In this document: piece after piece, positions 15,852 through 22,963 of the stretch
Numbering within the stretch: the stretch's first letter is position 1
Layout: every line of letters starts with the position of its first letter
Virus record (IMG/VR): IMGVR_UViG_3300021403_000011
Location: 1 to 59,588 of that record
DNA length: 59,588 bases
Reading direction: 5' to 3' (one strand)
Source: a virus
Made by a program: the position numbers and the translations under genes
The notes under the pieces: model-generated
Told to the model about the DNA's origin: nothing
The model's database searches: none
The model's input: only the letters and a program-made list of their open reading frames with translations

Positions 15852-16100
15852 ATGAGCGAGCGTGAGACGAGGTACTTCGAGAGGGTGGGCGCCGCGAAGA
15901 CTCCGGTGGCCCTGGCAGGCGCCTTCCGCCGCGGGCGTCGCAAGGTCGGCGATCGAGTCATGTTCCGCAATGGTTCGGCCCCTGGCGGCTGGCGCGCCGG
16001 TCGCGTGGTTGCCTGCGGGACCCACCGCGCTCGGGTGGCGTTCACGTTCTTCAACGGCCGCACCTCCGAGCGCAGCGTCCCATACGCGGACCTGCAGTAG
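15852..16100 (+). CDS. small basic protein (82 aa)
   Basis: ATG 15852 has CGAGGAGGTTCCC upstream. Helical N-terminus; the C-terminal 50 residues form a likely small beta barrel (KVGDRVMFRN ... GWRAGRVVACGTHRARVAFTF), reminiscent of SH3/Tudor-like KOW folds. It is first in the unit driven by the conserved promoter, so it may be an early protein. Function unknown. Confidence 0.6.
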   Translation: MSERETRYFERVGAAKTPVALAGAFRRGRRKVGDRVMFRNGSAPGGWRAGRVVACGTHRARVAFTFFNGRTSERSVPYADLQ

Positions 16101-16109
16101 CTGCAGCCT

Positions 16110-16142
16110 TGCCCGCCCGGCCTCACGGGGCCCGGCGGGGAG
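16110..16142 (+). terminator. GC-rich hairpin, possible terminator or attenuator
   Basis: CCCGCCCGGCC pairs with GGCCCGGCGGGG around a short loop. There is no U-run after it, so it may attenuate rather than end transcription. It lies between the 15852 and 16190 genes. Confidence 0.35.
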
Positions 16143-16189
16143 GGCGCGAGCCACTCCGAACGGACAACCAACGCACCGAGGAGACCACC

Positions 16190-17371
16190 ATGCAGAACGG
16201 ACAAGTCATCGACGTGAAAGAGATCAAGCCCCAGCGCCGCACCCTGGACGCGCACCATTCGGAGTACGCCAAGTTCTCCCCGGCGGAGCGCGAGGCGAAG
16301 GCGCGCGCGAAGCTGCGCGAGCGCATCAACGTGGGCCAGAAGGCGGCGATGGTCGCGCTGGAGCGCATCCAGCGCGAGGTGCCGGCGGACCGGATTGTCC
16401 GGGCTCGGGCGCTGGACTTCGTCGCCCGCGGTGACGGGTCGATCGCGGCCGTCCTTCCCCAGGGCGAGCGCGGCGGCCGCCTGGCGCTCGGCCTGCACAA
16501 GCACGCGCGCTCGCAGTTGGCCCAGCGGGTCGGCCTGCCGATCAAGTTCATGAACGAGATGCTCGCCGAGGGCGCTTGGGGCCAGGACCTGGTCGCGCAC
16601 AACCTGGCGAAGCTGGCCGGCAACGGCACCGATGAGAAACTGCTGGTGCGCGCGGTGGGCGACGAGGTGCGCGGCGTCCTCTCGTCCAGCTATCGCACGG
16701 ACGACAGCCGCCCCGCGCTGGACTCCCTCCTCGAGTTCGCCCGCGAGGTCAACGCGGTGGTGGTGCAGGGCCACGCGCTCGACACCCGGGTCAGCTTCAA
16801 GATCATGAAGGGCGAGCCGGTCGAGATCTTCCCGGGCGAGTGGGCGATCATCGGGCTCGACTACCGCACCAGCGACTACGGCAACGGCGCCCGCGAGCTC
16901 CTCGGTTGGATCGAGCGGCTGCTCTGCCTCAACGGCTGCGTGGTCACGACCAACTTCCGCCGCGTCCACCTTGGTGGCCGCATCGAGAGCGACGTCGACT
17001 TCTCGTCGCGGACCAAGAAGCTGAACGAGCAGTACACGCGCAGCGCGACCCGCGACATGGCGAAGGCCCTGCTGGGCGACGGCGCGATCGAGAAGATGGT
17101 CACCCTGGTCCGCAGTGCCAACGAGGCCGCGCTCGACCCCGACGCGGCCCTCGCGACCCTCAAGAAGAGCGTGAACAAGGAGGAGGAGAAGCTCATCGTC
17201 GAGAAGTACAACTCGCCCGACGTCGAGCTGCTCCCCGCCGGCAACACCGCCTGGCGCTTCAGCAACGCGATCAGCTGGCTCGCCGGCCAGGTCGAGGACC
17301 AGGACCGCCGGCTCGACCTCGAGCGCCTGGCCGGCCAGGTGGTGGAGGACGCGGCCAAGAAGGCGGCCTAG
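16190..17371 (+). CDS. DUF932-like protein (393 aa)
   Basis: ATG 16190 follows CGAGGAGACCACC; the frame is open further left but no ribosome site supports an earlier start. The region LLVRAVGDEVRGVLSSSYR (about 144-162), the DYRTSDYGNGARELLGWIER block and LLCLNGCVVTTNFRRVH are landmarks of the DUF932 family of phage and plasmid proteins. The role is unproven, though genes of this family often sit near recombination or anti-restriction functions. It is the largest gene of the operon behind conserved promoter 1. The C-terminus is a helical, Lys/Glu-rich region. Confidence 0.7.
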   Translation: MQNGQVIDVKEIKPQRRTLDAHHSEYAKFSPAEREAKARAKLRERINVGQKAAMVALERIQREVPADRIVRARALDFVARGDGSIAAVLPQGERGGRLALGLHKHARSQLAQRVGLPIKFMNEMLAEGAWGQDLVAHNLAKLAGNGTDEKLLVRAVGDEVRGVLSSSYRTDDSRPALDSLLEFAREVNAVVVQGHALDTRVSFKIMKGEPVEIFPGEWAIIGLDYRTSDYGNGARELLGWIERLLCLNGCVVTTNFRRVHLGGRIESDVDFSSRTKKLNEQYTRSATRDMAKALLGDGAIEKMVTLVRSANEAALDPDAALATLKKSVNKEEEKLIVEKYNSPDVELLPAGNTAWRFSNAISWLAGQVEDQDRRLDLERLAGQVVEDAAKKAA

Positions 17372-17386
17372 CTCGCGCCCTGCTCC

Positions 17387-17408
17387 GGCCCCCGGTGCGA
17401 CGGGGGCC
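17387..17408 (+). terminator. GGCCCCC/GGGGGCC hairpin
   Basis: A 7-bp GC stem with an 8-nt loop, ending 4 nt before the GGAGG of the 17426 gene. No U-run; a leader hairpin or weak terminator. Confidence 0.35.
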
Positions 17409-17425
17409 GCATGGAGGGACACGAG

Positions 17426-17635
17426 ATGAAAGTTGAAGACGTCAGGAAACGGGTCGCCGCGATCGAGGCGGTGGCGGCCGAGGGGGACGATGAGAAGGCC
17501 CACAGCATGGAGGACGAGCTCTGGTACGACGTCCTGCTGGCGATCTCTCGGTACCACCAAACTAGCTACACCCCCGCAATGGCGCGCGAGGCGATCAAGA
17601 CCAAGGACATCGACTTCCAGAGGAACTGCGCATGA
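17426..17635 (+). CDS. hypothetical protein (69 aa)
   Basis: ATG 17426 is preferred over 17411 because GGAGG lies 8 nt before it. Acidic, helical, with a Tyr/Trp-containing middle (DELWYDVLLAISRYHQ). It is coupled to the next gene by ATGA. Unknown function. Confidence 0.55.
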   Translation: MKVEDVRKRVAAIEAVAAEGDDEKAHSMEDELWYDVLLAISRYHQTSYTPAMAREAIKTKDIDFQRNCA

Positions 17636-17847
17636 GCACCCAGGTCATCGACCTCTGCCAGCAGGACCTGTGCATGGCCCCAGCTGTCTCGACGGTCACC
17701 ATCACCAACGGTGACCAGTCGGTCGACGTCAAGGTCTGCGGCAAGCACGAGCAGGAGCTGCAGGACAAGGTGCGCGCCGCCAACGAGGAGCCCGGCGCGC
17801 AGCTGGGGCTGACGGTCGTTCCGCTGCCGGCGAGGGCTGGGGCGTGA
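17632..17847 (+). CDS. small Cys-containing protein (71 aa)
   Basis: N-terminal CQQDLC (about 9-14) and a later VCGKHEQEL. A C-x4-C plus C-x2-H pattern could bind one zinc. Beta strands in between (VSTVTITNGDQSVDVKV). Coupled on both sides by 4-nt overlaps. Unknown function. Confidence 0.55.
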   Translation: MSTQVIDLCQQDLCMAPAVSTVTITNGDQSVDVKVCGKHEQELQDKVRAANEEPGAQLGLTVVPLPARAGA

Positions 17848-18089
17848 GCGCCGCCGGCCTCGCCAACCCGGCGCCGGCGGCGCGCTCCCTGTCCCGGGAG
17901 ATCGAGCGCGTCGACCAGGACATGTGGGCGGTGCTCCAGCGCCACCTGAAGCACTGCCAGCTCTGCGCCGGCAAGAAGGCGGGCGAGGACCTGTGCACGC
18001 TCGGCGGCATGCTGCGCAACGCCTGGTGCGAGGTCCGGCAGCTCCAGCGCGAGCCGTCACGGTGGTCCCTCATCGAGGTCATCGCGTGA
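17844..18089 (+). CDS. helical protein with CxxC (81 aa)
   Basis: GTG 17844 overlaps the preceding stop. It has two long helices with CQLC (about 38-41) and further Cys at about 50 and 61, suggesting a zinc-stapled helical hairpin. Overlaps the next gene by 4 nt. Unknown function. Confidence 0.55.
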   Translation: MSAAGLANPAPAARSLSREIERVDQDMWAVLQRHLKHCQLCAGKKAGEDLCTLGGMLRNAWCEVRQLQREPSRWSLIEVIA

Positions 18090-18592
18090 CCCGATCCCAC
18101 TACGAGGACGAGCCCAGCGTCATCGCCGCGCTCGAGCAGGCCGAGGACGCGGACCGGCGCGCGGACGGCCTGGTACCCTGCGCCGGCCCTGCCTGCGCAG
18201 AGTGGCTCCACCCCGGTCACGTGGTCATCCGCGACGGCGCGGATGCCTACGGCTCCTGCTGCGCGGTCCTGGGCGCGCGCGTCGACGCTGACATGGTCGA
18301 GGCGGTGTGCAGGACGATCTTCGCCAACACCGCCAACGGCGACGGCTTGGGCGTGGTCGGGAGACGGGTCTCCGTCCTGCGCCACGTCGGCAAGACCTGG
18401 GCGGTCGTCTACAAGGACGGGACGGTTCTGTTCGTCGCGCACGATGTATTCGAGGTCGCGCGCTGGTACTGCTTCGCGGAGTCAGGCGAGATGGAAGTCG
18501 GGCCAGACACGCCGCCGTACTGGCTGCCGACCGACGCCAAGCAGGCCGCGCGGATGTTTGAGGAGCGCACCATGTACATGAGGAGGGACTAG
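18086..18592 (+). CDS. hypothetical protein (168 aa)
   Basis: GTG 18086. N-terminal helix, then a Cys cluster (CAGPACAEW, about 32-40, and CC at about 58). After that comes an alpha/beta region with strands VGRRVSVLRH, TWAVVYKDGTVLFVAH and helix VFEVARWYCFAE. This may be a small Cys-stabilised domain. No family recognised. Confidence 0.55.
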   Translation: MTRSHYEDEPSVIAALEQAEDADRRADGLVPCAGPACAEWLHPGHVVIRDGADAYGSCCAVLGARVDADMVEAVCRTIFANTANGDGLGVVGRRVSVLRHVGKTWAVVYKDGTVLFVAHDVFEVARWYCFAESGEMEVGPDTPPYWLPTDAKQAARMFEERTMYMRRD

Positions 18593-18595
18593 ACC

Positions 18596-19141
18596 ATGAG
18601 CACGAACTGGATCCTGAGCCAGCTGAAGCACCAGGCGCGCGGCGTGGCCGACGCGACTGACGCGAACGCGGCCGCCGCCGCCGACAAGAAGACCGTGTCG
18701 GTCGAGCTGCTGGACGCGGTCGTGGAGGCCGTGCGGCCGGCGCTCCGCGCGCTGGCGAGCCGGATCGTCATCGCGCGCGCCGTGAGCGGTGCGGGCACGA
18801 CGGAGAAGACCCTCGACGAGCCGGGCCTCTTCCTGGCGTCGACGGGCCCGGCGCCGGCGACCCCGGGTAAGGCGGACCTGTTCCTCTGCCGCGAGGGATC
18901 GTTCGTGCTGCTCGGCTACGACGAGGCCGTCGACGTCGGCGGCGTGAGGCAGTGGAAGGCCGCCGTCGTCGAGCTGGCCACCCGCGACGTGGTCGACATG
19001 TTCCCGCTGGCGGTGGTCCTCGACTCGATCGCGCGCGCGCTGGTCGAGCAGGCGAAGAGCAACACCACGAAGCGGACGCAGGAGATGGTGAACCAGGCGG
19101 CGCGGCTGCGCGCGCTGGTGACGCTGGTCCGGTCGATCTGA
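18596..19141 (+). CDS. hypothetical protein (181 aa)
   Basis: ATG 18596 has AGGAGGGACTAGACC upstream. Helical, Ala-rich; a central strand pair (KADLFLCREGSFVLLGYDEAV) lies between helical halves. Positive C-terminus. It ends before a TAATAT element. Unknown function. Confidence 0.55.
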   Translation: MSTNWILSQLKHQARGVADATDANAAAAADKKTVSVELLDAVVEAVRPALRALASRIVIARAVSGAGTTEKTLDEPGLFLASTGPAPATPGKADLFLCREGSFVLLGYDEAVDVGGVRQWKAAVVELATRDVVDMFPLAVVLDSIARALVEQAKSNTTKRTQEMVNQAARLRALVTLVRSI

Positions 19142-19149
19142 CCGTGCCG

Positions 19150-19159
19150 GGTAATATCA
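19150..19159 (+). promoter_or_regulatory. GGTAATATCA element
   Basis: Matches the decamer except for the last two bases. TAATAT 19152-19157. Here the start codon is 29 nt downstream with GAGGAGGG, so this copy makes a short-leader mRNA rather than a leaderless one. Confidence 0.55.
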
Positions 19160-19186
19160 GAACGACCGATGAGAGGAGGGAGCGAC

Positions 19187-19525
19187 ATGGGGGCAGCAGC
19201 GAGGATGATCGAGGACGACCACCGGTGGTTCGCGCCGTCTGACCGGGAGGCGCCGCGGGAGGCGTTCGATGACGTCACCATGGTCACGGAGGTGTCGGCG
19301 GCGGACATCGAGATCGTCGAGGAGGAGGACCTGCCGCCGGTCCTGCCGACGCCCGCGCAGCGGAGCGCGACCCCGCTCCCGACCGGGGAGCGGCGAGACA
19401 CCCGCTTCGCGGAGCTGAGCACGATGGTCGACGAGATGCGCGTCGTCCTGCGCGAGCACAACATGGTGGACCAGGAGATCGACTCGGTCGAGTGGGCCCT
19501 GCGAGAGAGGATCGCCAAGCTATGA
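19187..19525 (+). CDS. acidic hypothetical protein (112 aa)
   Basis: ATG 19187 is chosen over 19169 because GAGGAGGGAGCGAC ends just before it. The first 65 residues are acidic and Pro-rich, probably disordered; the last 45 form a helix pair (TMVDEMRVVLREHNMVDQE). Coupled to the next gene by ATGA. Unknown function. Confidence 0.55.
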   Translation: MGAAARMIEDDHRWFAPSDREAPREAFDDVTMVTEVSAADIEIVEEEDLPPVLPTPAQRSATPLPTGERRDTRFAELSTMVDEMRVVLREHNMVDQEIDSVEWALRERIAKL

Positions 19526-19764
19526 GACCGCCATTCGTGACCGTGAACAGACCAGAGCGGGGGGGGGCGCACCACGTCGAGGCGCTGGCCATGGACGTGG
19601 TCAACAAGCTGTATGAGGAGGCGCCGGACCGGTGGGCCCAGCTGTGCCACGAGGCCGTCAAGAGGGGGCTCAAGCCGCTGAAGTACGCCGAGAACCTAAT
19701 CCGCGACCTCCTGCAGACCGCGGTGCTGACCAAGCCCAGAAACGAGAACGGGGCCCAGAGCTGA
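19522..19764 (+). CDS. small helical protein (80 aa)
   Basis: ATG 19522. Central helices (AMDVVNKLYEEAPDRWAQLC and VKRGLKPLKYAENLIRDLLQ). Its stop overlaps the start of the MT-A70 gene, so it could be an accessory partner. Unknown function. Confidence 0.55.
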   Translation: MRPPFVTVNRPERGGAHHVEALAMDVVNKLYEEAPDRWAQLCHEAVKRGLKPLKYAENLIRDLLQTAVLTKPRNENGAQS

Positions 19765-20318
19765 TGCGGTTCGCCACCATGGCGTCCGACCCGGCCTGGA
19801 AGTTCGGCGACAGACTTCCTGGCGCCGGGCGCGGTGCTGCTAAGAACTACCGCGTGATGTCCATCGAGGACATCATGCAGTACCCGATCCCGCCCATGCT
19901 CGACGACTCCTACCTGTTCCTGTGGCGGGTCTCGGCGATGGTCGAGGAGGCATACCGGGTCGTCCGCGCGTGGGACTTCAACCCGAAATCCGAGGTGGTC
20001 TGGGAGAAGCTCACGAAGGAGGGCAAGCCCTGGTTCGGTATGGGGCACCACGTGAGGGCCGCGCACGAGACCTGCATCATCGCTACGCGCGGGAGACCGA
20101 AGCGACTCGCGGCCAACGTCCGCAGCCGGTTCGCAGCGCCGGTACCGCGCGACGCCGATGGCAGGTACATCCACTCGGCCAAGCCCGAGGAGTTCTACAG
20201 GGACGTAGTGATGAGGCTCGCCGGCGGTCCCTACGTCGGGCTGTTCGAGCGCCGGCACCGCCCGGGGTGGGTGACGATCGGCGACCAGGCATGGGGACCA
20301 CCGGAGGTAGGAATATGA
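19764..20318 (+). CDS. MT-A70-family adenine methyltransferase (184 aa)
   Basis: The catalytic DPAW is at about 9-12, preceded by hydrophobic FATMAS; the YLFLW strand at about 52-56 and a downstream WEKLTKEGKPWFGMGHHVR block are typical of MT-A70 enzymes. HETCIIATRGRPKR (about 98-111) matches the later conserved strand. The length is short but covers the catalytic core. Phage members methylate N6 of adenine in DNA, protecting against restriction. Genes around it are unrelated small ORFs. Confidence 0.85.
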   Translation: MRFATMASDPAWKFGDRLPGAGRGAAKNYRVMSIEDIMQYPIPPMLDDSYLFLWRVSAMVEEAYRVVRAWDFNPKSEVVWEKLTKEGKPWFGMGHHVRAAHETCIIATRGRPKRLAANVRSRFAAPVPRDADGRYIHSAKPEEFYRDVVMRLAGGPYVGLFERRHRPGWVTIGDQAWGPPEVGI

Positions 20319-20587
20319 ACACGAGGTCGCAACGGATCGCGAAGGCGCGAGAGTACCTGACGATGGCGCAGCTGAACGACGCCGAGCAGCTCCTCCTGGC
20401 CGAGAGGTTGATCGACGAGGTGTTCGCCCGCGTGTGCCCGATGACGGACCCGCAGATATGCATCGCCGAGGGCTACCTGGCGTCCGCGTCGCACGCCGTC
20501 GAGCAGGCCAGATTGCTGGTCGAGTCGTGGCCGCATGACAGCCTCCCGGCCGACCCGGACCTCGAACCGGAGAACGTCCGTGGATGA
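20315..20587 (+). CDS. helical hypothetical protein (90 aa)
   Basis: ATG 20315 overlaps the MT-A70 stop. Nearly all alpha-helical, with a Cys pair. Co-translated with the methyltransferase. Unknown function. Confidence 0.55.
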   Translation: MNTRSQRIAKAREYLTMAQLNDAEQLLLAERLIDEVFARVCPMTDPQICIAEGYLASASHAVEQARLLVESWPHDSLPADPDLEPENVRG

Positions 20588-20921
20588 CGACAGGCACCTG
20601 TTCTCCCGCGGGTTCTTGGGGCAACCGGCCCCGGTGCCGAAGATGAGCCCGCTCCCGTGGACGCTCAAGGAGCACTTCAACCACGGTCCTGGCGGTCATG
20701 TCGACCGAGTCTGGGTCGTCCTGGACGCGGACAGCAAGGCGGTCGCGGAAGTCGACCGCTGGCAGGACGCTGACCTGATCGTCAGGTCGGTGGGCACCAG
20801 GGTCGAGCCGGGCACGATCGAGGAGCTGGTCTCGACCGCGAACCAGGCCATCGCCCGGGGGATCGCGCCGCACCTCGTGCTCGCGGCGCTGGAGACCCAC
20901 CTCGTGAGGAAGCTCTCGTGA
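20580..20921 (+). CDS. hypothetical protein (113 aa)
   Basis: GTG 20580 lies inside the previous gene. Alpha/beta: HVDRVWVVLDADSKAVAEV strand region, then helices. Possibly a small alpha/beta fold. Overlaps the next gene by 4 nt. Confidence 0.55.
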   Translation: MDDDRHLFSRGFLGQPAPVPKMSPLPWTLKEHFNHGPGGHVDRVWVVLDADSKAVAEVDRWQDADLIVRSVGTRVEPGTIEELVSTANQAIARGIAPHLVLAALETHLVRKLS

Positions 20922-21163
20922 TCCGCAGGTTCTTCCGGTGGCTGCGCCGCCTCCTCCCCTACCCCGGACCCCGGGGGGCGGCGCAGCCTGCAGTGCCGAG
21001 GCGGGTCCTGCACTTGATGGACCCGGGGATGCGCAGCGCCTGCGACGGCGCTGCGGCATCCGCGAAGAACTGGGTGACGGTCCAGCTCGAGCACGTCAAC
21101 TGCAAGGAGTGCCTGCGGATCGGCCGCCGCCGCCGCGTGCGCCGAGTGACGAGGGTGCGGTGA
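20918..21163 (+). CDS. basic Cys/His-containing protein (81 aa)
   Basis: GTG 20918. Arg-rich N-terminus (IRRFFRWLRRLLP), then HLMDPGMRSACDGAA and CKECLRIGRRRR. The H-x8-C, CxxC pattern suggests a zinc site, as in small phage finger proteins. The basic ends favour nucleic-acid binding. Unknown function. Confidence 0.5.
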   Translation: MIRRFFRWLRRLLPYPGPRGAAQPAVPRRVLHLMDPGMRSACDGAAASAKNWVTVQLEHVNCKECLRIGRRRRVRRVTRVR

Positions 21164-21384
21164 TGGGGACGATCGAGACGACCTGCGCCATCCTGGGCGG
21201 CCTGCTCCGCGGCGCGACCCACGACCGGCGTTCGCTGGCGCACGTCCACGGCATGACCGTCGCCTCCGCCGACCGCTACATCCGCCACCTGTCGACGGTC
21301 CCAGGCGTCGTGATCGTCAAGAAGGGGCGGCGGCTGCTGGTGTCCTTCTCATTCGGCGTAGCGCTGAAGGGCCTGGGGATATGA
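21163..21384 (+). CDS. winged-helix-like protein (73 aa)
   Basis: ATG 21163. Helix AILGGLLRGA, then DRRSLAHVHGMTVASADRYI (helix-turn-helix-like), and a hairpin VVIVKKGRRLLVSFSF (wing). The pattern matches a small winged-helix DNA-binding domain. It may regulate local transcription. The assignment rests on the pattern only. Confidence 0.55.
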   Translation: MGTIETTCAILGGLLRGATHDRRSLAHVHGMTVASADRYIRHLSTVPGVVIVKKGRRLLVSFSFGVALKGLGI

Positions 21385-21710
21385 ACCGCAAGGCCTTCCT
21401 TGAGCGCTACGGTCGCAGCCAGCGCGCCCCAGCGGTCATCCGGGTCCTGGAGGACGCCTTCAAGCTGGAGGCATACCTGCGCCGCAACTCGATCTTCATC
21501 GTGAAGCACGTCCCGGTCGACGGGTTCGTGACCGAGCTCCGCTGGGACCGCCGCACGAAAAGGAGCGAGTTACAGCTGCTGGTGGCGACGCTCCGCCAGA
21601 GCGGGACCGTCCACGTCCGCCCGATCAAACAGTGCAACTCCAGCCTTATCAAGGAACTGGGCCCGGCGCTGGCCACCCTCATACGCCGACTGACCGAGGT
21701 GGCACCGTGA
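21381..21710 (+). CDS. hypothetical protein (109 aa)
   Basis: ATG 21381 overlaps the winged-helix gene. Basic, mixed alpha/beta with a central strand (NSIFIVKHVPVDGFVTELRW). ATGA/GTGA overlaps on both sides. Unknown function. Confidence 0.55.
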   Translation: MNRKAFLERYGRSQRAPAVIRVLEDAFKLEAYLRRNSIFIVKHVPVDGFVTELRWDRRTKRSELQLLVATLRQSGTVHVRPIKQCNSSLIKELGPALATLIRRLTEVAP

Positions 21711-22009
21711 GCGACCTGGTCCGCTGCAGCTGCGGTTGGTCCGTACCGGAGGGCAGCGTCGTCGGCGTCCCGATGCTCGTGGTCCTGGCGCCGCACGTGA
21801 CCGACATGCTCCAGCACTGGCGCGACGGCCACCAGGTACAGTGCCGGTCCGAGCTGCGCCACCCGATCCGCTCCCTACTCAAGCGCTATCGCCAGCTCCA
21901 GCGCGAGAAGCACCACTCCGGCGACGACGCCGAGAACCTGCGCGAGGAGTTCCGCAGGCGCGGCCTCCGCTTCGAGGCATACGACCCCTTCACCGACGAG
22001 TGGAACTAG
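21707..22009 (+). CDS. zinc-finger-like protein (100 aa)
   Basis: GTG 21707. N-terminal VRCSCGWSVPEG, then H-x-x-D-M-L-Q-H-W plus a later H: a C-x-C ... H-x8-H arrangement that may bind zinc. C-terminal Arg/Glu-rich helix. Unknown function. Confidence 0.55.
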   Translation: MSDLVRCSCGWSVPEGSVVGVPMLVVLAPHVTDMLQHWRDGHQVQCRSELRHPIRSLLKRYRQLQREKHHSGDDAENLREEFRRRGLRFEAYDPFTDEWN

Positions 22010-22011
22010 GC

Positions 22012-22428
22012 GTGCCCGAGGAGACCACCATCAACGGCGAGCGCTGCGAGCTCATCACCGACTTCGAGCAGCTGCGCGAGGCGGACGTCGTCTACGTCGT
22101 CCGCTGCATGTTCTGCGGCGCGGCCCGCCACCGCGCGCTGCTCGGCCGCCGGTACCCGGCCGTGCCGTCCCGCGACCATCTGGGCACCGTCATGGTCTCC
22201 CCGGCCTTCTCGATGCTGCCCAACCCGCACGCGCGCCACAGCGAGGCCGTCCTGGTCCCGGCGAACGTCGACCAGCGGATGATCTGGCGGGTCATCGACC
22301 CCCAGAAGGCGACCGGCGAGGACATGAAGCGGGGCCAGCTGGACGCGCGGCCCCGGCAGAAGACGGACCTCGAGACGCTGGGCCAGGACCTGAAGCAGCA
22401 CCGCAAGCACGACAGGGAACGGTCGTGA
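22012..22428 (+). CDS. hypothetical protein (138 aa)
   Basis: GTG 22012, 2 nt after the preceding stop. Contains CMFCGAARHRALLG (about 33-46), a CxxC next to a basic stretch. Charged C-terminal third. Overlaps the micropeptide start at 22425. Unknown function. Confidence 0.55.
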   Translation: MPEETTINGERCELITDFEQLREADVVYVVRCMFCGAARHRALLGRRYPAVPSRDHLGTVMVSPAFSMLPNPHARHSEAVLVPANVDQRMIWRVIDPQKATGEDMKRGQLDARPRQKTDLETLGQDLKQHRKHDRERS

Positions 22429-22526
22429 GCTGGTGGGACGCCCCGCGCTTCAGCGCGCAGCACGTCGTGGCCTTCGTCATCGCGGTCAGCATCGTCGAGG
22501 TCCTCGTGATCCTGGCCCTGAGATAG
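22425..22526 (+). CDS. WW-P-R-S membrane micropeptide A (33 aa)
   Basis: GTG 22425 overlaps the previous TGA. Starts SWWDAPRFSAQHVV, then one TM helix. It shares its WW-x2-PR-x-S-x3-VV opening with the peptide at 22806, so the two are a paralogue pair flanking the 22536 gene. Confidence 0.5.
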   Translation: MSWWDAPRFSAQHVVAFVIAVSIVEVLVILALR

Positions 22527-22535
22527 GAGGAACCC

Positions 22536-22802
22536 ATGGGAAGTGACAGGCAGAGGTTCAGCACGGTCGCGTGCCCGTTCGGTTGCGACTGGTCGTGGGT
22601 CATCGTTGATTTCGCACCACCGCACTCGGTGCAGCACTACGTCGTCCCGGCGACCGGCGAGGACTCGATCGTCGTGATGGGCGAGGTCAACGGCCTCATC
22701 CCCCAGGTGACCGTCAGCATCCTCCGCCGCCACGCTGGCCAACTGAGCCCCAACTTCCTGTTCAAAAAGTCCCACACCTGCCCGAAGATCACCCGAGGTT
22801 GA
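22536..22802 (+). CDS. Cys-containing protein (88 aa)
   Basis: ATG 22536 has TAGGAGGAACCC upstream. CPFGCDW (about 13-19) and a C-terminal SHTC point to a Cys/His metal site. It lies between two related membrane micropeptides and may act with them. Unknown function. Confidence 0.55.
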   Translation: MGSDRQRFSTVACPFGCDWSWVIVDFAPPHSVQHYVVPATGEDSIVVMGEVNGLIPQVTVSILRRHAGQLSPNFLFKKSHTCPKITRG

Positions 22803-22805
22803 ACA

Positions 22806-22958
22806 TTGGCGAACAACGACCGCCCCGTGACCTGGTGGAACTGCCCGCGCATCAGCATCAAAGACGTGGTCTTGGTGACCGTCGGGTACCAGTTCGGGAG
22901 CTTCATCGGCCAGATCATCGTCGAACTGCTTCGCCGCGCGCTCGGGCTGGTATCCTGA
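22806..22958 (+). CDS. WW-P-R-S membrane micropeptide B (50 aa)
   Basis: TTG 22806, or GTG 22827 giving a closer match to peptide A. Contains VTWWNCPRISIKDVV, then a hydrophobic helix and a basic end. The frame is closed by TGA 22956. Reality is supported by the match to 22425; the start is uncertain. Confidence 0.4.
   Translation: MANNDRPVTWWNCPRISIKDVVLVTVGYQFGSFIGQIIVELLRRALGLVS
22951..22956 (+). promoter_or_regulatory. TATCCT -10 box, leaderless promoter
   Basis: TATCCT lies 7 nt before ATG 22964, with no SD. It overlaps the end of micropeptide B. Confidence 0.5.
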
Positions 22959-22963
22959 CCGCC

